From: Streptomyces ambofaciens ATCC 23877
GTDB lineage: Bacteria; Actinomycetota; Actinomycetes; Streptomycetales; Streptomycetaceae
Direction: 5' to 3'
Assembly: GCF_001267885.1 (NCBI RefSeq)
Contig: NZ_CP012382.1
Span: 992,001-1,056,000 of the forward strand
DNA length: 64,000 nucleotides
The translations under genes were made by a program, and so were the position numbers. Positions 15,650-25,236 of this stretch are shown piece after piece (position 1 is the stretch's first letter; each line of letters begins with the position of its first letter). The notes under the pieces were generated by a model. That model searched no databases. It saw only the letters and a list, made by a program, of their open reading frames with translations, and was not told the origin of the DNA.

Positions 15650-16052
15650 GGGGAAGCTGGTCGGGATCGTGCTGGTGTCGCACAGCGCCGAGGTCGCCGC
15701 GTCGGTGGCCGAGCTGGCGAAGGCCCTGTCGGGCGGTGGCACGGCGGTGCCGGTCGCGCCGGCGGGCGGCACCGCGTCCGGGGGCTTCGGCACCAGCTCC
15801 GAGCTGGTGTCCGCCGCCGCCGCGTCCGTGGACCGGGGCGCGGGGGTCGCCGTCCTCACCGACCTCGGCAGTGCCGTACTCACCGTCAAGGCACTGCTCG
15901 CCGAGGGGGACGAACTACCGGAGGACACCCGTCTGGTGGACGCGCCGTTCGTCGAGGGTGCGGTGGCCGCGGTCGTCACCGCCGCGACGGGCGCCGACCT
16001 CGCGGCCGTCGAGGCGGCGGCCGCGGAGGCGTACTCCTACCGGAAGGTGTGA
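15642..16052 (+). CDS. dhaM: Dihydroxyacetone kinase phosphotransferase DhaM, EIIA-only form
   Basis: This 136-residue protein is a mannose-type EIIA domain that takes phosphate from HPr and hands it to the ADP on DhaL. The phospho-accepting histidine is His14 in GIVLVSHSAEVA; GVAVLTDLGSAVLT is the other conserved strand. Unlike E. coli DhaM, there is no fused HPr or EI domain, so it depends on the general PTS proteins encoded elsewhere. GTG 15642 overlaps the dhaL stop by 8 bp and has GGAGGA upstream, which settles the start. Confidence 0.93.
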   Translation: MSEGKLVGIVLVSHSAEVAASVAELAKALSGGGTAVPVAPAGGTASGGFGTSSELVSAAAASVDRGAGVAVLTDLGSAVLTVKALLAEGDELPEDTRLVDAPFVEGAVAAVVTAATGADLAAVEAAAAEAYSYRKV

Positions 16053-16265
16053 CCGGGCGGCCGGTCCTCCGGGAAGGGGAGGAAGGGGCAGCCGATCCTC
16101 CAGGAAGGAGGGGCAGCTGGTCCTCCAGGAAGGGCGGCGGCTCCGGCCCCGCCGCCCGGCCGCCCCGGTCGGCCCGTCGTCCTTCCCGGCCGTCCTGGCG
16201 CCCCGCCGGCCCGTCGTCCCTCCCCGCCGGCCCGTCGTCCCTCCCCGCCCCCGGCCGGCGGGGTG
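16053..16265. repeat. Repeat-rich gap between convergent genes
   Basis: A 213-bp gap between dhaM and the leftward TetR gene. It contains imperfect direct repeats of a GGTCCTCC-GGAAGG unit (16062-16135) and then a perfect 21-bp tandem pair (16201-16221 and 16222-16242). It is strongly self-complementary and probably serves as the shared transcription end. Confidence 0.6.
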
Positions 16266-16910
16266 TCAGGTGAGGCCTGCCGCCGCGGTCCTCAGGGCGG
16301 TGCGCAGCGTCGTGGTCAAGCTCGCGCGCGCGGACGCGGCGTCGCCGTCGGTGCCGGCCGTCTCCCAGGCGTGGTGTTCGACCGCCGCGCGCAGTGCCGC
16401 GTTGAACATGGCCGCCTGGATGGCCGGCCGCAGGTCGTCGGCGGGCAGCCCGGCCCGTTCGGCGAGGGCGCGGGCGAACACCGGTTCCGCCTCGTCGTAG
16501 GTCTGGAGCCAGACCGCGCGCAGGCCCGGTTCGGTGCGGGTCAGCCGCACCAGGGCCCCCACGGTGGTGTGGGCGGGTCCGGCGAGCAGCCGCCCGTCCC
16601 GCTCCGTCCCCTGTTCGAAGTCGAAGGCCTCGTCGAGGGGATGGCCGGGCCGCCACCGCCGCAGCGAGTCGGCGATCAGTTCGGCACCGGCCGTCAGCAG
16701 CGGGCGTACGCAGCTCTCCTTGGTCGGGAAGTAGCGCCACACCGTGCGTGCCGAGATGCCGGCCGCCCGGCCGATCTGGTCCCCCGTGGTGGCGGCGACC
16801 CCCTGCGCGACGAAGAGGTCCACGGCGGCGCGGGCGATCTCCAGCCGGATCTCGGCCTTGCGTTCCTCGGTCAGGGGCGGTCGTCCTGTGCGTCCGCGAG
16901 TTGCGGCCAT
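16266..16910 (-). CDS. TetR-family regulator
   Basis: A 214-residue TetR regulator. The N-terminal DNA-binding domain reads RLEIARAAVDLFVAQGVAATTGDQIGRAAGISARTVWRYFPTKES in pieces typical of the family (recognition helix ISARTVWRYF), followed by an all-helical ligand domain. The frame is open to 17018, but I start at ATG 16910 because GGAGGAAGAG lies directly in front and the extra 36 residues are not TetR-like. It diverges from a short-chain dehydrogenase gene across a TetR-type operator (16964-16978), the usual repressor/target enzyme arrangement. The ligand is unknown. Confidence 0.9.
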   Translation of the reverse strand: MAATRGRTGRPPLTEERKAEIRLEIARAAVDLFVAQGVAATTGDQIGRAAGISARTVWRYFPTKESCVRPLLTAGAELIADSLRRWRPGHPLDEAFDFEQGTERDGRLLAGPAHTTVGALVRLTRTEPGLRAVWLQTYDEAEPVFARALAERAGLPADDLRPAIQAAMFNAALRAAVEHHAWETAGTDGDAASARASLTTTLRTALRTAAAGLT

Positions 16911-16963
16911 CTCTTCCTCCGGCGCCGGTGGTGTGCTCCGGGGAATTCTCCACGAGCACTTTT

Positions 16964-16978
16964 TGTCACTCAGCGACA
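16964..16978. promoter_or_regulatory. TetR-type operator
   Basis: TGTCACTCAGCGACA is a 15-bp dyad with a single mismatched pair (A/C at positions 5 and 11), centred in the 135-bp gap between the TetR gene and the SDR gene. Placement and form fit a dimeric TetR operator that controls both genes. Confidence 0.6.
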
Positions 16979-17045
16979 TTAAGTCGTAGAGTGGCGGACC
17001 GGCGGGCTCCGCGCCCACCTCCGGACCTCACAGAAGGAGCACCAC

Positions 17046-17807
17046 ATGACCGGTCGACCGGACGGGCGCAGTGTCATCGTCACCGGGGCGGGATCGGGCA
17101 TCGGGCGTGCCGCCGCCCTGGCCTTCGCCGCACAGGGCGACCGCGTCGTCCTGGCGGACCTCGACGCCCAGGGCGCCGAGGCGGCCGTCCAGGAGATCGA
17201 GCGGGCCGGCGGGACCGCCGTGGCCGTGGCGGGCGACCTGAGTGAACAGGCCGTCGTGGACCGGGTGACGGCGACCGCGCTCGAGCGGTTCGGCGGGATC
17301 GACGTGCTGGTGAACAACGCCGGGATCATGGACCGGATGTCGGCACTGGCCGACGTGAGCGACGCCGAGTGGGAGCGGGTCCTCAGGGTGAACCTCACCG
17401 CTCCCTTCCTGCTGACCCGCGCGGTACTGCCGCACATGCTGGCGGCGGGCCGGGGTGCCGTCGTCAACACGGCGTCGGAGGCGGGTCTGCGGGGCAGCGC
17501 GGCGGGCGCCGCCTACACGGCCTCCAAGCACGGTGTGGTGGGACTGACCAAGAACCTGGCGGTGATGTACCGGGGACGCGGCATCCGCGCCAACGCCATC
17601 TGCCCGGGCGGTACGCAGACCGCCATCTCCGTCGACGTCGAGCAGGGCGCCCACGGGCCGGCCGCGCTCGGACCGCACTTCGTCAACCTCGGCCGGGTGT
17701 CGCAGCCCGAGGAGCAGGCCGCGGCGATCGTGTTCCTGGCCTCCGAGTCGGCGAGCAACATCAACGGCGCCATCCTGCCCGTCGACGACGGCTGGTCCGC
17801 CGTCTGA
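17046..17807 (+). CDS. Short-chain dehydrogenase/reductase
   Basis: A 253-residue classical SDR. TGAGSGIG (~13-20) binds the nucleotide, Asp38/Asp40 in LADLDAQG after the second strand favours NAD(H), NNAG (~90-93) stabilises the fold, and Ser144, Tyr157 and Lys161 (YTASK) are the catalytic residues. PGG replaces the more usual PG xxxT loop start, followed by TQTAIS. The substrate is not predictable. CACAGAAGGAG lies ahead of ATG 17046. It is probably repressed by the divergent TetR protein. Confidence 0.9.
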   Translation: MTGRPDGRSVIVTGAGSGIGRAAALAFAAQGDRVVLADLDAQGAEAAVQEIERAGGTAVAVAGDLSEQAVVDRVTATALERFGGIDVLVNNAGIMDRMSALADVSDAEWERVLRVNLTAPFLLTRAVLPHMLAAGRGAVVNTASEAGLRGSAAGAAYTASKHGVVGLTKNLAVMYRGRGIRANAICPGGTQTAISVDVEQGAHGPAALGPHFVNLGRVSQPEEQAAAIVFLASESASNINGAILPVDDGWSAV

Positions 17808-17836
17808 GGCACCGGCGCCGGTGACGGGCCCGCGGG

Positions 17837-18685
17837 TCACTCGCCGCCCAGGAACGCGCGCGCCAGCCGCTTCCCCGCCTTCTCGGCGGCGGCCTCGTCG
17901 TCGATGGGCTCGGCCTCGCTGTCCTTGAAGACGATGTACGTCACGCCGGAGTCGGTGCCACCCCCGTGCGGGTCGGCCGGGATGCCGAGCGTCTTCGCGG
18001 CGGCGTAGGAGGCCTCGCCGATGATGTCGCGCGGGCCCACGTCGCCGACGACCGCGTACCGCACCCGGTCCCCGTGGACGAGGGCCGCCACCGATCCGCC
18101 GTGGACTCCGTCCGCCCGGTGGTCCCAGATGCGGCTCGGCTGGGGTACGACGACGTACGGCAGACGTTCGGCGTCCAGGGGCGTGCCGTCCGACCGGGTG
18201 TACGCGGTGGCGGGGGTGAAGTGCGGGTCGGTGCGGGTGTTGCAGCGGTCGCCGGGCCGTCCGTCGCAGTCGACGTCCAGGTCGGCCTTCCAGTACACGG
18301 CGTCCTCCGTGCCGCAGACCGGGATGTCCGCCGGCGTCCCGGCGTCGCTGCGGTAGCGGCCCTTCGAGACGGGGTCGCAGTCCCGCATCCGGGCCAGCAG
18401 GTCGGCCGCGCGGACGGGCTCCTCGCCGGGGGCCTCCCGCGCCCCGCGGCCGGTCTCGGACCGCGGCCGGTCCCGGTACGGTCCCACGGGTCCGCCCGGG
18501 CCGGGTGCGACCGGTCCGATCCGGGGGCCGGACCGGTCCGCGCGGACGGGCCCCGCCTGGAGCTGGTGACCGGAGCGGAGCTGGGCCTGGGGACCCGGCC
18601 GGGGCGCGGCCGGGGCGTCGGGGAACGTGGTGGGGGCGAGCAGGGCGGCGCTGGCCGCGACCAGTGTCAGCGACTGGACACGCAC
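17837..18685 (-). CDS. Secreted chitosanase, GH75 family
   Basis: A 282-residue exported protein. The catalytic region from ~90 to the end resembles GH75 endo-chitosanases: CGTEDAVYWKADLDVDCDGRP with its acidic cluster, GDRCN, PYVVVPQPSRIWDHR, and GDVGPRDIIGEASYAAAKTLGI, where the GD-GP-GE pattern holds the family's candidate acid/base glutamate. It would cut partly deacetylated chitin outside the cell. I start at GTG 18685 (GGGAGAG 8 bp upstream), giving a short signal peptide and a Pro/Gly/Arg-rich linker; the longer open frame reaches 19039. It diverges from an FnIII lipoprotein across a DasR-type site. Confidence 0.82.
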   Translation of the reverse strand: MRVQSLTLVAASAALLAPTTFPDAPAAPRPGPQAQLRSGHQLQAGPVRADRSGPRIGPVAPGPGGPVGPYRDRPRSETGRGAREAPGEEPVRAADLLARMRDCDPVSKGRYRSDAGTPADIPVCGTEDAVYWKADLDVDCDGRPGDRCNTRTDPHFTPATAYTRSDGTPLDAERLPYVVVPQPSRIWDHRADGVHGGSVAALVHGDRVRYAVVGDVGPRDIIGEASYAAAKTLGIPADPHGGGTDSGVTYIVFKDSEAEPIDDEAAAEKAGKRLARAFLGGE

Positions 18686-19131
18686 GATGGGGCCTCTCCC
18701 GGGGAGATGGACGAACACTCGGCCACATCTGTCCCCGAATCGGCCACCCGGCCACCTTTTGTGGGCCAGACGGTGCATGCCCGGCGCCGGAACCGGGTGG
18801 TGCGCGCCCGGGTGCCCGGAGCGCCGCGAGGGAAGGGCGCGAGCGGGGCGGGCGGGCCGGGCCCGTGCCGGCTCCGGTCCGCCCGGCCGCTCGCGCCGGC
18901 GCGGGATCAGCGACGACAGCGGCCCGCACCGCGGCCCGAACTCCCCCGATCCTCCGGGTACTTCGGGCGCGAGGGTCCTCAGCATACGGACCCGTCCGGA
19001 CGGCCGCCGTGACCCACCCCCTTGATGTGATCGCGTCACGCCGTCATATTGGTCCGGACCATTGCCGTCGCGTCGAGGGCGTCCCGAAGGCCGGGCCGTC
19101 GTCGCACCGAAACCACCCTGGAGGCAGAGCC
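18686..19131. other. Divergent promoter region, chitosanase and FnIII lipoprotein
   Basis: 446 bp. It holds the DasR-type site at 19048-19063, a GTGA-TCGCG-TCAC dyad at 19027-19039, and on the chitosanase side TGGGCCAGACGG (18762-18773), which matches 9 of 12 positions of the TGGTCCAGACCT direct repeat known from Streptomyces chitinase promoters. No clear -10/-35 pair was found. Confidence 0.4.
19048..19063. promoter_or_regulatory. DasR-type responsive element (dre-like)
   Basis: ATTGGTCCGGACCATT has a perfect 12-bp palindromic core (TGGTCCGGACCA, 19050-19061) and matches 12 of 16 positions of the DasR consensus ACTGGTCTAGACCACT. DasR represses chitin/N-acetylglucosamine genes in Streptomyces. 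The position between a chitosanase gene and a secreted FnIII protein fits this. Binding itself is inferred. Confidence 0.55.
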
Positions 19132-20136
19132 GTGCGAGAGGTTCCCGTGCCCGCTGTCCCCGCCGCCACCGCCTCCCTCCTGCGCCGCTGCGCCCTGCTC
19201 TGCGGGGCGCTCGCCCTGGTCACGTCCTGCTCCTGGGGCGCGGGCGGTGACGGCGACGAGGGCGGCGCACCGCCCGGCGCGCCGACCGGGGTCACCGCCG
19301 AGGCGGGCAGCGCGACGACCGTGCACGTGATGTGGAACGCGGTCGACGGGGTCGACGCCTACGAGGTGTACCGCGGCGGCACGCTGGTGAGAAAGGTGCC
19401 GGCGTCCGACCGCATGGTGGACGTCACCCGGCTGCGCCCGTCGACGGCCTACGCCTTCACCGTGCGGGCGCGCGCCGAAGGGCGGCTCGGGCCGCGCAGC
19501 CAGGAGGTGCGGGCGACCACCCCCGCCGCCGTGGCCGACGACTCGGCCCCGACCCGCCCCGGCGGTGTCCGGGGCCGGGTGGTGGGCAGCCGGGCGGTCC
19601 AGCTCACCTGGTCCGCGGCCACCGACGACCGCGGGGTGGTCTCGTACGACGTCCACCAGGGCGACACCAAGGTGCACAGCGTCGGGGGTGGCCAGACGGC
19701 GGCCGTGGTCACGGGGCTGCGCCCGGGGACCCGCTACTCCTTCACGGTCCGGGCGCGGGACGCCGCCGACAACGTCTCCGCCGCCGGCGAGGCCGTCCGG
19801 CTCACCACCCCGGGCGCCGACGACGGCCGGGCCACCGCGCCCACCGAACTGCGGGCCGTCTCCCGTCACGCCGACGGGGGCTACCACATCGACCTCACCT
19901 GGGTGCCGCCGCGCACGGACGGCGTGGTCACCGAGTACCAGATCCACCTGGACGGCCGCCCGGCGACCTCGCTCGTGTTCGGCGGCGACGCGCCGCGCGA
20001 CCGGGCCGAGTACAGCTTCTACGCCGGGCGGGAGGCCGGCGTCACGCACCGGGTGCGCGTCCGGGCGAGGCTGTCGGACGGCACCTGGGGCGGTCTCTCG
20101 GCGGAGCGGAAGGTGACCACGGGCGAGAGCGGCTGA
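19132..20136 (+). CDS. Lipoprotein with three fibronectin type III domains
   Basis: A 334-residue exported protein. The signal peptide ends in the lipobox LVTSC with lipidation at Cys33. A short acidic/Gly linker precedes three FnIII domains (~48-130, ~140-228, ~232-332), each with the W...Y...V.G/T...Y.F.V.A pattern (MWNAVDGVDAYEVYRGG; LTWSAATDDRGVVSYDVH; LTWVPPRTDGVVTEYQIH). FnIII repeats of this kind occur in bacterial glycan-degrading systems as spacers or binding modules; there is no catalytic domain. GTG 19132 has GGAGGC upstream. The dre-like site about 70 bp upstream suggests co-regulation with chitin/chitosan use. Confidence 0.82.
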   Translation: MREVPVPAVPAATASLLRRCALLCGALALVTSCSWGAGGDGDEGGAPPGAPTGVTAEAGSATTVHVMWNAVDGVDAYEVYRGGTLVRKVPASDRMVDVTRLRPSTAYAFTVRARAEGRLGPRSQEVRATTPAAVADDSAPTRPGGVRGRVVGSRAVQLTWSAATDDRGVVSYDVHQGDTKVHSVGGGQTAAVVTGLRPGTRYSFTVRARDAADNVSAAGEAVRLTTPGADDGRATAPTELRAVSRHADGGYHIDLTWVPPRTDGVVTEYQIHLDGRPATSLVFGGDAPRDRAEYSFYAGREAGVTHRVRVRARLSDGTWGGLSAERKVTTGESG

Positions 20137-20300
20137 CGTCCCGCCGCCGAGTGCCGGGGCGGGGCGCGTCACCTGGGCGGTCGCGCTCGGCATGCGGTGG
20201 CCGCCGCCGCCCTGTTGGCTGCGCTTGAGGCAGCACGGGCGTTTCCGTTTCGGCGGCGCAAGGGACGTACCGCCGACCGTGCCGCCGGAGGGCAGTCCAC

Positions 20301-20849
20301 ATGCGCATCTCATCGCCATTCCTCCGCTCCGGCCTGACCGTGGCAGCCGCCGCGCTGCCCGTCGCCCTGGCCGCCGGGCCGGCCTCCGCCGGCCCGGGGA
20401 TCTCCGTGAGCACCACGGGGACCACGGTGTCCGTCACCACCACCGCCTGCGCCCAGCTCAACGGCAGTTGGGGCACCGCCTCACTGCTCACCGGCAGCCA
20501 GGGCGACTTCGCCCAGGGAAGGCAGGTGGCCCTGTCCGGGACGAGTTCGGGGCAGTCCGCCGGCTGGTCGGGGATCAGCCCGGGCACCTACACGGTCATC
20601 GTCATGTGCTCCAACAACAGCACCGCGGGCAGCCAGACCGTCATCGTCTCCGCGGCGCCCACCCCCTCGCCCAGCCGCCCGGCCTCCCCCTCGCCGTCCG
20701 CGTCGCCGCGCGGCGTCATGGGCGGTCTCGGCGGCGCCGTCGAGGACTACGGCACGGCCACGCTCGTGGCGGGCGGCGCGCTGGTCGGCGCCGGCGTCAT
20801 CGCCGCGACCTGGTTCCTGCGCCGCCGCGCGAAGCCGTACCGCTTCTGA
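20301..20849 (+). CDS. Small exported protein with C-terminal membrane anchor
   Basis: A 182-residue protein of unknown function. It has a signal peptide (1-~31, ending ASA), an extracellular domain of about 85 residues rich in Thr/Ser with two cysteines (TTTACAQL and VIVMCSNN, likely disulfide), a Pro/Ser linker, and a C-terminal hydrophobic helix (~152-172) followed by RRRAKPYRF. The layout is that of a surface-displayed, membrane-anchored module, and many copies exist in Streptomyces. There is no sortase LPXTG signal. It is preceded by GGAGGGCAG. Confidence 0.7.
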   Translation: MRISSPFLRSGLTVAAAALPVALAAGPASAGPGISVSTTGTTVSVTTTACAQLNGSWGTASLLTGSQGDFAQGRQVALSGTSSGQSAGWSGISPGTYTVIVMCSNNSTAGSQTVIVSAAPTPSPSRPASPSPSASPRGVMGGLGGAVEDYGTATLVAGGALVGAGVIAATWFLRRRAKPYRF

Positions 20850-20876
20850 GCCGCTCCGTCCGTCCTCGCACGCCCC

Positions 20877-21428
20877 TCAGGCGGGCTCCTCGCCGGGCAG
20901 CTCGGCGAACTCCGCCAGCGCGTGCCTCAGCCACTGGGTCCAGAAGGTCTCCAGGTCGATGCCGGCGCGCAGCACCAGGTGCCGCAGCCGGTCCTCGGCG
21001 CTGTCCTTCCCCGGCGGGAAGTCCCGCTCCTCGATCTCCTCGTACTCGGCCAACTGCCGCTCGTGCAGCTCCAGATGGCGGCGCAGATCGGCCTCGACGC
21101 CCGTGGTGCCGACGACGGCCGCGGCCCGCAGGCGCAGCAGCATCGTGTCGCGCAGGGGCTTGGGGTCCTGCGCGGCGGCCGTCCAGCGGGCCAGTTCGGC
21201 GCGGCCCTCGGGCAGCACCTCGTAGGACTTCTTCTGTCCGCGCGCCGGCTGCTGTCCGGGCAGCGCGCGGATCAGACCGTCCGTCTCCAGCTTCCCCAGT
21301 TCACGGTAGATCTGCTGGTGCGTCGCCGACCAGAAGTAGCCGATCGACCTGTCGAACCGGCGGGTCAGCTCCAGCCCCGACGACGGCTTTTCGACCAGGG
21401 CGGTGAGGATCGCGTGCGGGAGTGACAT
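20877..21428 (-). CDS. PadR-family regulator
   Basis: A 183-residue PadR regulator: the N-terminal winged helix MSLPHAILTALVEKPSSGLELTRRF and YFWSATHQQIYRELGKLETDGLI, then a C-terminal helical dimerisation domain (VirR/PadR_C type; RLRAAAVVG, LELHERQLAEYEEIEERDF). It lies 40 bp downstream of fadH on the same strand and is probably co-transcribed. The strong palindrome over the fadH promoter is a candidate binding site, which would make this an autoregulated operon. Confidence 0.88.
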   Translation of the reverse strand: MSLPHAILTALVEKPSSGLELTRRFDRSIGYFWSATHQQIYRELGKLETDGLIRALPGQQPARGQKKSYEVLPEGRAELARWTAAAQDPKPLRDTMLLRLRAAAVVGTTGVEADLRRHLELHERQLAEYEEIEERDFPPGKDSAEDRLRHLVLRAGIDLETFWTQWLRHALAEFAELPGEEPA

Positions 21429-21468
21429 GGGCTCATCCTAGGGACGGCCGGTACCTCCCGGACGCCCC

Positions 21469-23566
<2,098 letters not shown>

Positions 23567-23606
23567 CACACCACACCGGCCGTCGGCGCGAGCCGGGCGG
23601 CCCCGG

Positions 23607-23975
23607 TCAGTGACTCTCGAGCCGGACGTGCAGTTCCCGCTCCTGGTCACCGGAGGCCGCGCTCAGGTCGTGCACCGTGAACAGGGAGTCGAGCGTCGTA
23701 CGGAAGCGCTCGATCGCCCAGTAGCCTCCCTGCACGTCCGCCTCGACGGAGGCCGCGAGCCGGACGGGGTCGCACCCGCCCTGGGCGTCGGCCACGTCGA
23801 AGGTTCCCAGCCACACCGTGGGCCGCACCTGGTGGTAGTCCCGGGGCACCTCGTCCGCGCGCCGGTCGGACGAGAAGCACGCGCCCAGGACGTCGAACAC
23901 GGTCCGCGCGTCCTCCTTGCTGCACCCGCTCAGCTCCACGGAGACGGACTCCGGGTGCAGTCGCTCACCGTCCAT
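23607..23975 (-). CDS. Small protein of unknown function
   Basis: A 122-residue soluble protein that I do not recognise. It begins MDGERLHPESVSVELSGCSK and contains DARTVFDVLGACFSSDR and RPTVWLGTFDVADAQG; it looks like an alternating alpha/beta domain with no signal peptide or membrane segment. The ATG at 23975 was chosen because GAGGAG lies about 10 bp ahead; the frame is open nine codons further. It ends 40 bp from the fadH palindrome on the same strand and could be transcribed toward it, but it is not clearly in the fadH operon. Codon use is normal. Confidence 0.65.
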   Translation of the reverse strand: MDGERLHPESVSVELSGCSKEDARTVFDVLGACFSSDRRADEVPRDYHQVRPTVWLGTFDVADAQGGCDPVRLAASVEADVQGGYWAIERFRTTLDSLFTVHDLSAASGDQERELHVRLESH

Positions 23976-24061
23976 CGTGATCGCTCCTCTCATCGCCCAC
24001 ATCCCAGATCACCCATGTCACCAGAAAAGCACCACCTGGGGTGCGGCGCGAAGGGGGCGGC

Positions 24062-25015
24062 TCAGCCCCGCGTGAAGCGGTAGGTCTTGCTGTCCGTCAG
24101 CACACAGAAGCCCGGCGAGACGACGATCACGCGCAGGGTGCCGGTCCGGCGGTCGTAGTCGACGCCCTCCGTCTCGAAGCCGCCCGAGCAGGCACTGCGC
24201 AGCGGGAGCTGACGCAGGGCCGTGACGTGGCCGGTGACGTCCGCGGTGCCGTTCGGCGCGGCGGACAGGTCGACGCGCAGCAGCGGCTTGGTGATGCCGA
24301 AGAGGGTGCCCTCCGGATCGTCGGAGGAGCACAGCAGGGTGGTCGCGTCGAGGAAGTCGCAGCCCTGCACGTCACGCACCGCGTGGTCCAGGCGGACGGT
24401 GGCCGCCTGGGGGAGGTTCGCCGAGGGCGAGGTGGCCGGGTTGACGCCGGGCGTCGGGAAGACGAGCAGCCGGGTCATGGTGCCCCACTCGCCCGCCAGC
24501 ATCCACTGGCCGTCCGGTGAGACGGCGGACCAGGAGTTGTTCCGGGCCTCGCCCGGGCTCAGCGTGTGCACGTACTCCGACCAGCGGCCGTCCGGCGCCT
24601 GGACGCGGAACATCTTCGTGTTCCCGTCGTCGCGCTGGTACGGCTCGATGTAGTGGCCGCCGTACGAGGCGTCGGGGTCGCCTACGTGGTTCCACCCGCG
24701 AGTGCTGAGCCCGAGGGGGATCGTGCCGATGCCGGTGTACCGGTTGGGGCTGCCGGCCGGGACCTCGACGGACGCCAGACCCTGGCTCTCGGTCAGCGGG
24801 TCGGCGCGGTCGGAGCCCACCTCGTTCCAGGTGCCGGCGGCCGGGGAGGCCGCGGGCACCCCGGTCCGGGCTCCGGCCGGGGAGGCCGCCGCGGCCGGAG
24901 CGGCGAGGCCGAGGGCGAGAGCGAAGACGGCGAGTCCGGCGAGTCCGGTGCGACCGGTGCGACCGGTGCGACCGGTGCGAGCGACGTGACAACGTTGCCG
25001 GGCGTGCAGGGGCAT
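24062..25015 (-). CDS. Exported protein, unknown function
   Basis: A 317-residue secreted protein. The N-terminus has the repeat RTGRTGRTGRTG (9-bp DNA repeats) followed by a hydrophobic core ALALGLAAPAAAA, giving a signal peptide with cleavage near 45. The mature part has repeated short beta-strand motifs (RWSEYVHTLSPG, GQWMLAGEWGTMTRLLVFP, GCDFLDATTLLCSSDD, GVDYDRRTGTLRVIVV) that suggest a beta-propeller-like fold, with four cysteines likely paired. No catalytic motif is visible. ATG 25015 has GAGGAG 7 bp upstream. Monocistronic. Confidence 0.7.
   Translation of the reverse strand: MPLHARQRCHVARTGRTGRTGRTGLAGLAVFALALGLAAPAAAASPAGARTGVPAASPAAGTWNEVGSDRADPLTESQGLASVEVPAGSPNRYTGIGTIPLGLSTRGWNHVGDPDASYGGHYIEPYQRDDGNTKMFRVQAPDGRWSEYVHTLSPGEARNNSWSAVSPDGQWMLAGEWGTMTRLLVFPTPGVNPATSPSANLPQAATVRLDHAVRDVQGCDFLDATTLLCSSDDPEGTLFGITKPLLRVDLSAAPNGTADVTGHVTALRQLPLRSACSGGFETEGVDYDRRTGTLRVIVVSPGFCVLTDSKTYRFTRG
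24950..24985. repeat. 9-bp tandem repeat in a signal peptide
   Basis: Four copies of GCGACCGGT (read on the + strand) encode RTG repeats in the positively charged N-region of the signal peptide of the exported protein at 24062-25015. The copy number probably varies by slippage. Confidence 0.75.
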
Positions 25016-25236
25016 GGGCGGGCTCCTCGGTGGGGGGATCGGGCGACACGAGGGTGCGCGTTCGGCGCACAGTCTGGCCCGGCCAGAGCAGTCATGTACA
25101 GACCAACCCCGGCCGTGCTCCGTGCGGCGGTCGCCGCCGTGCCGGGTGATGCTGGAAGGGCACCACTCAGGCCGCGGAGAAGCGGCCCTGTACGCGGTGG
25201 AACGCGGTAGAACAAAGGAGTCGGCATCAAAAGGGC

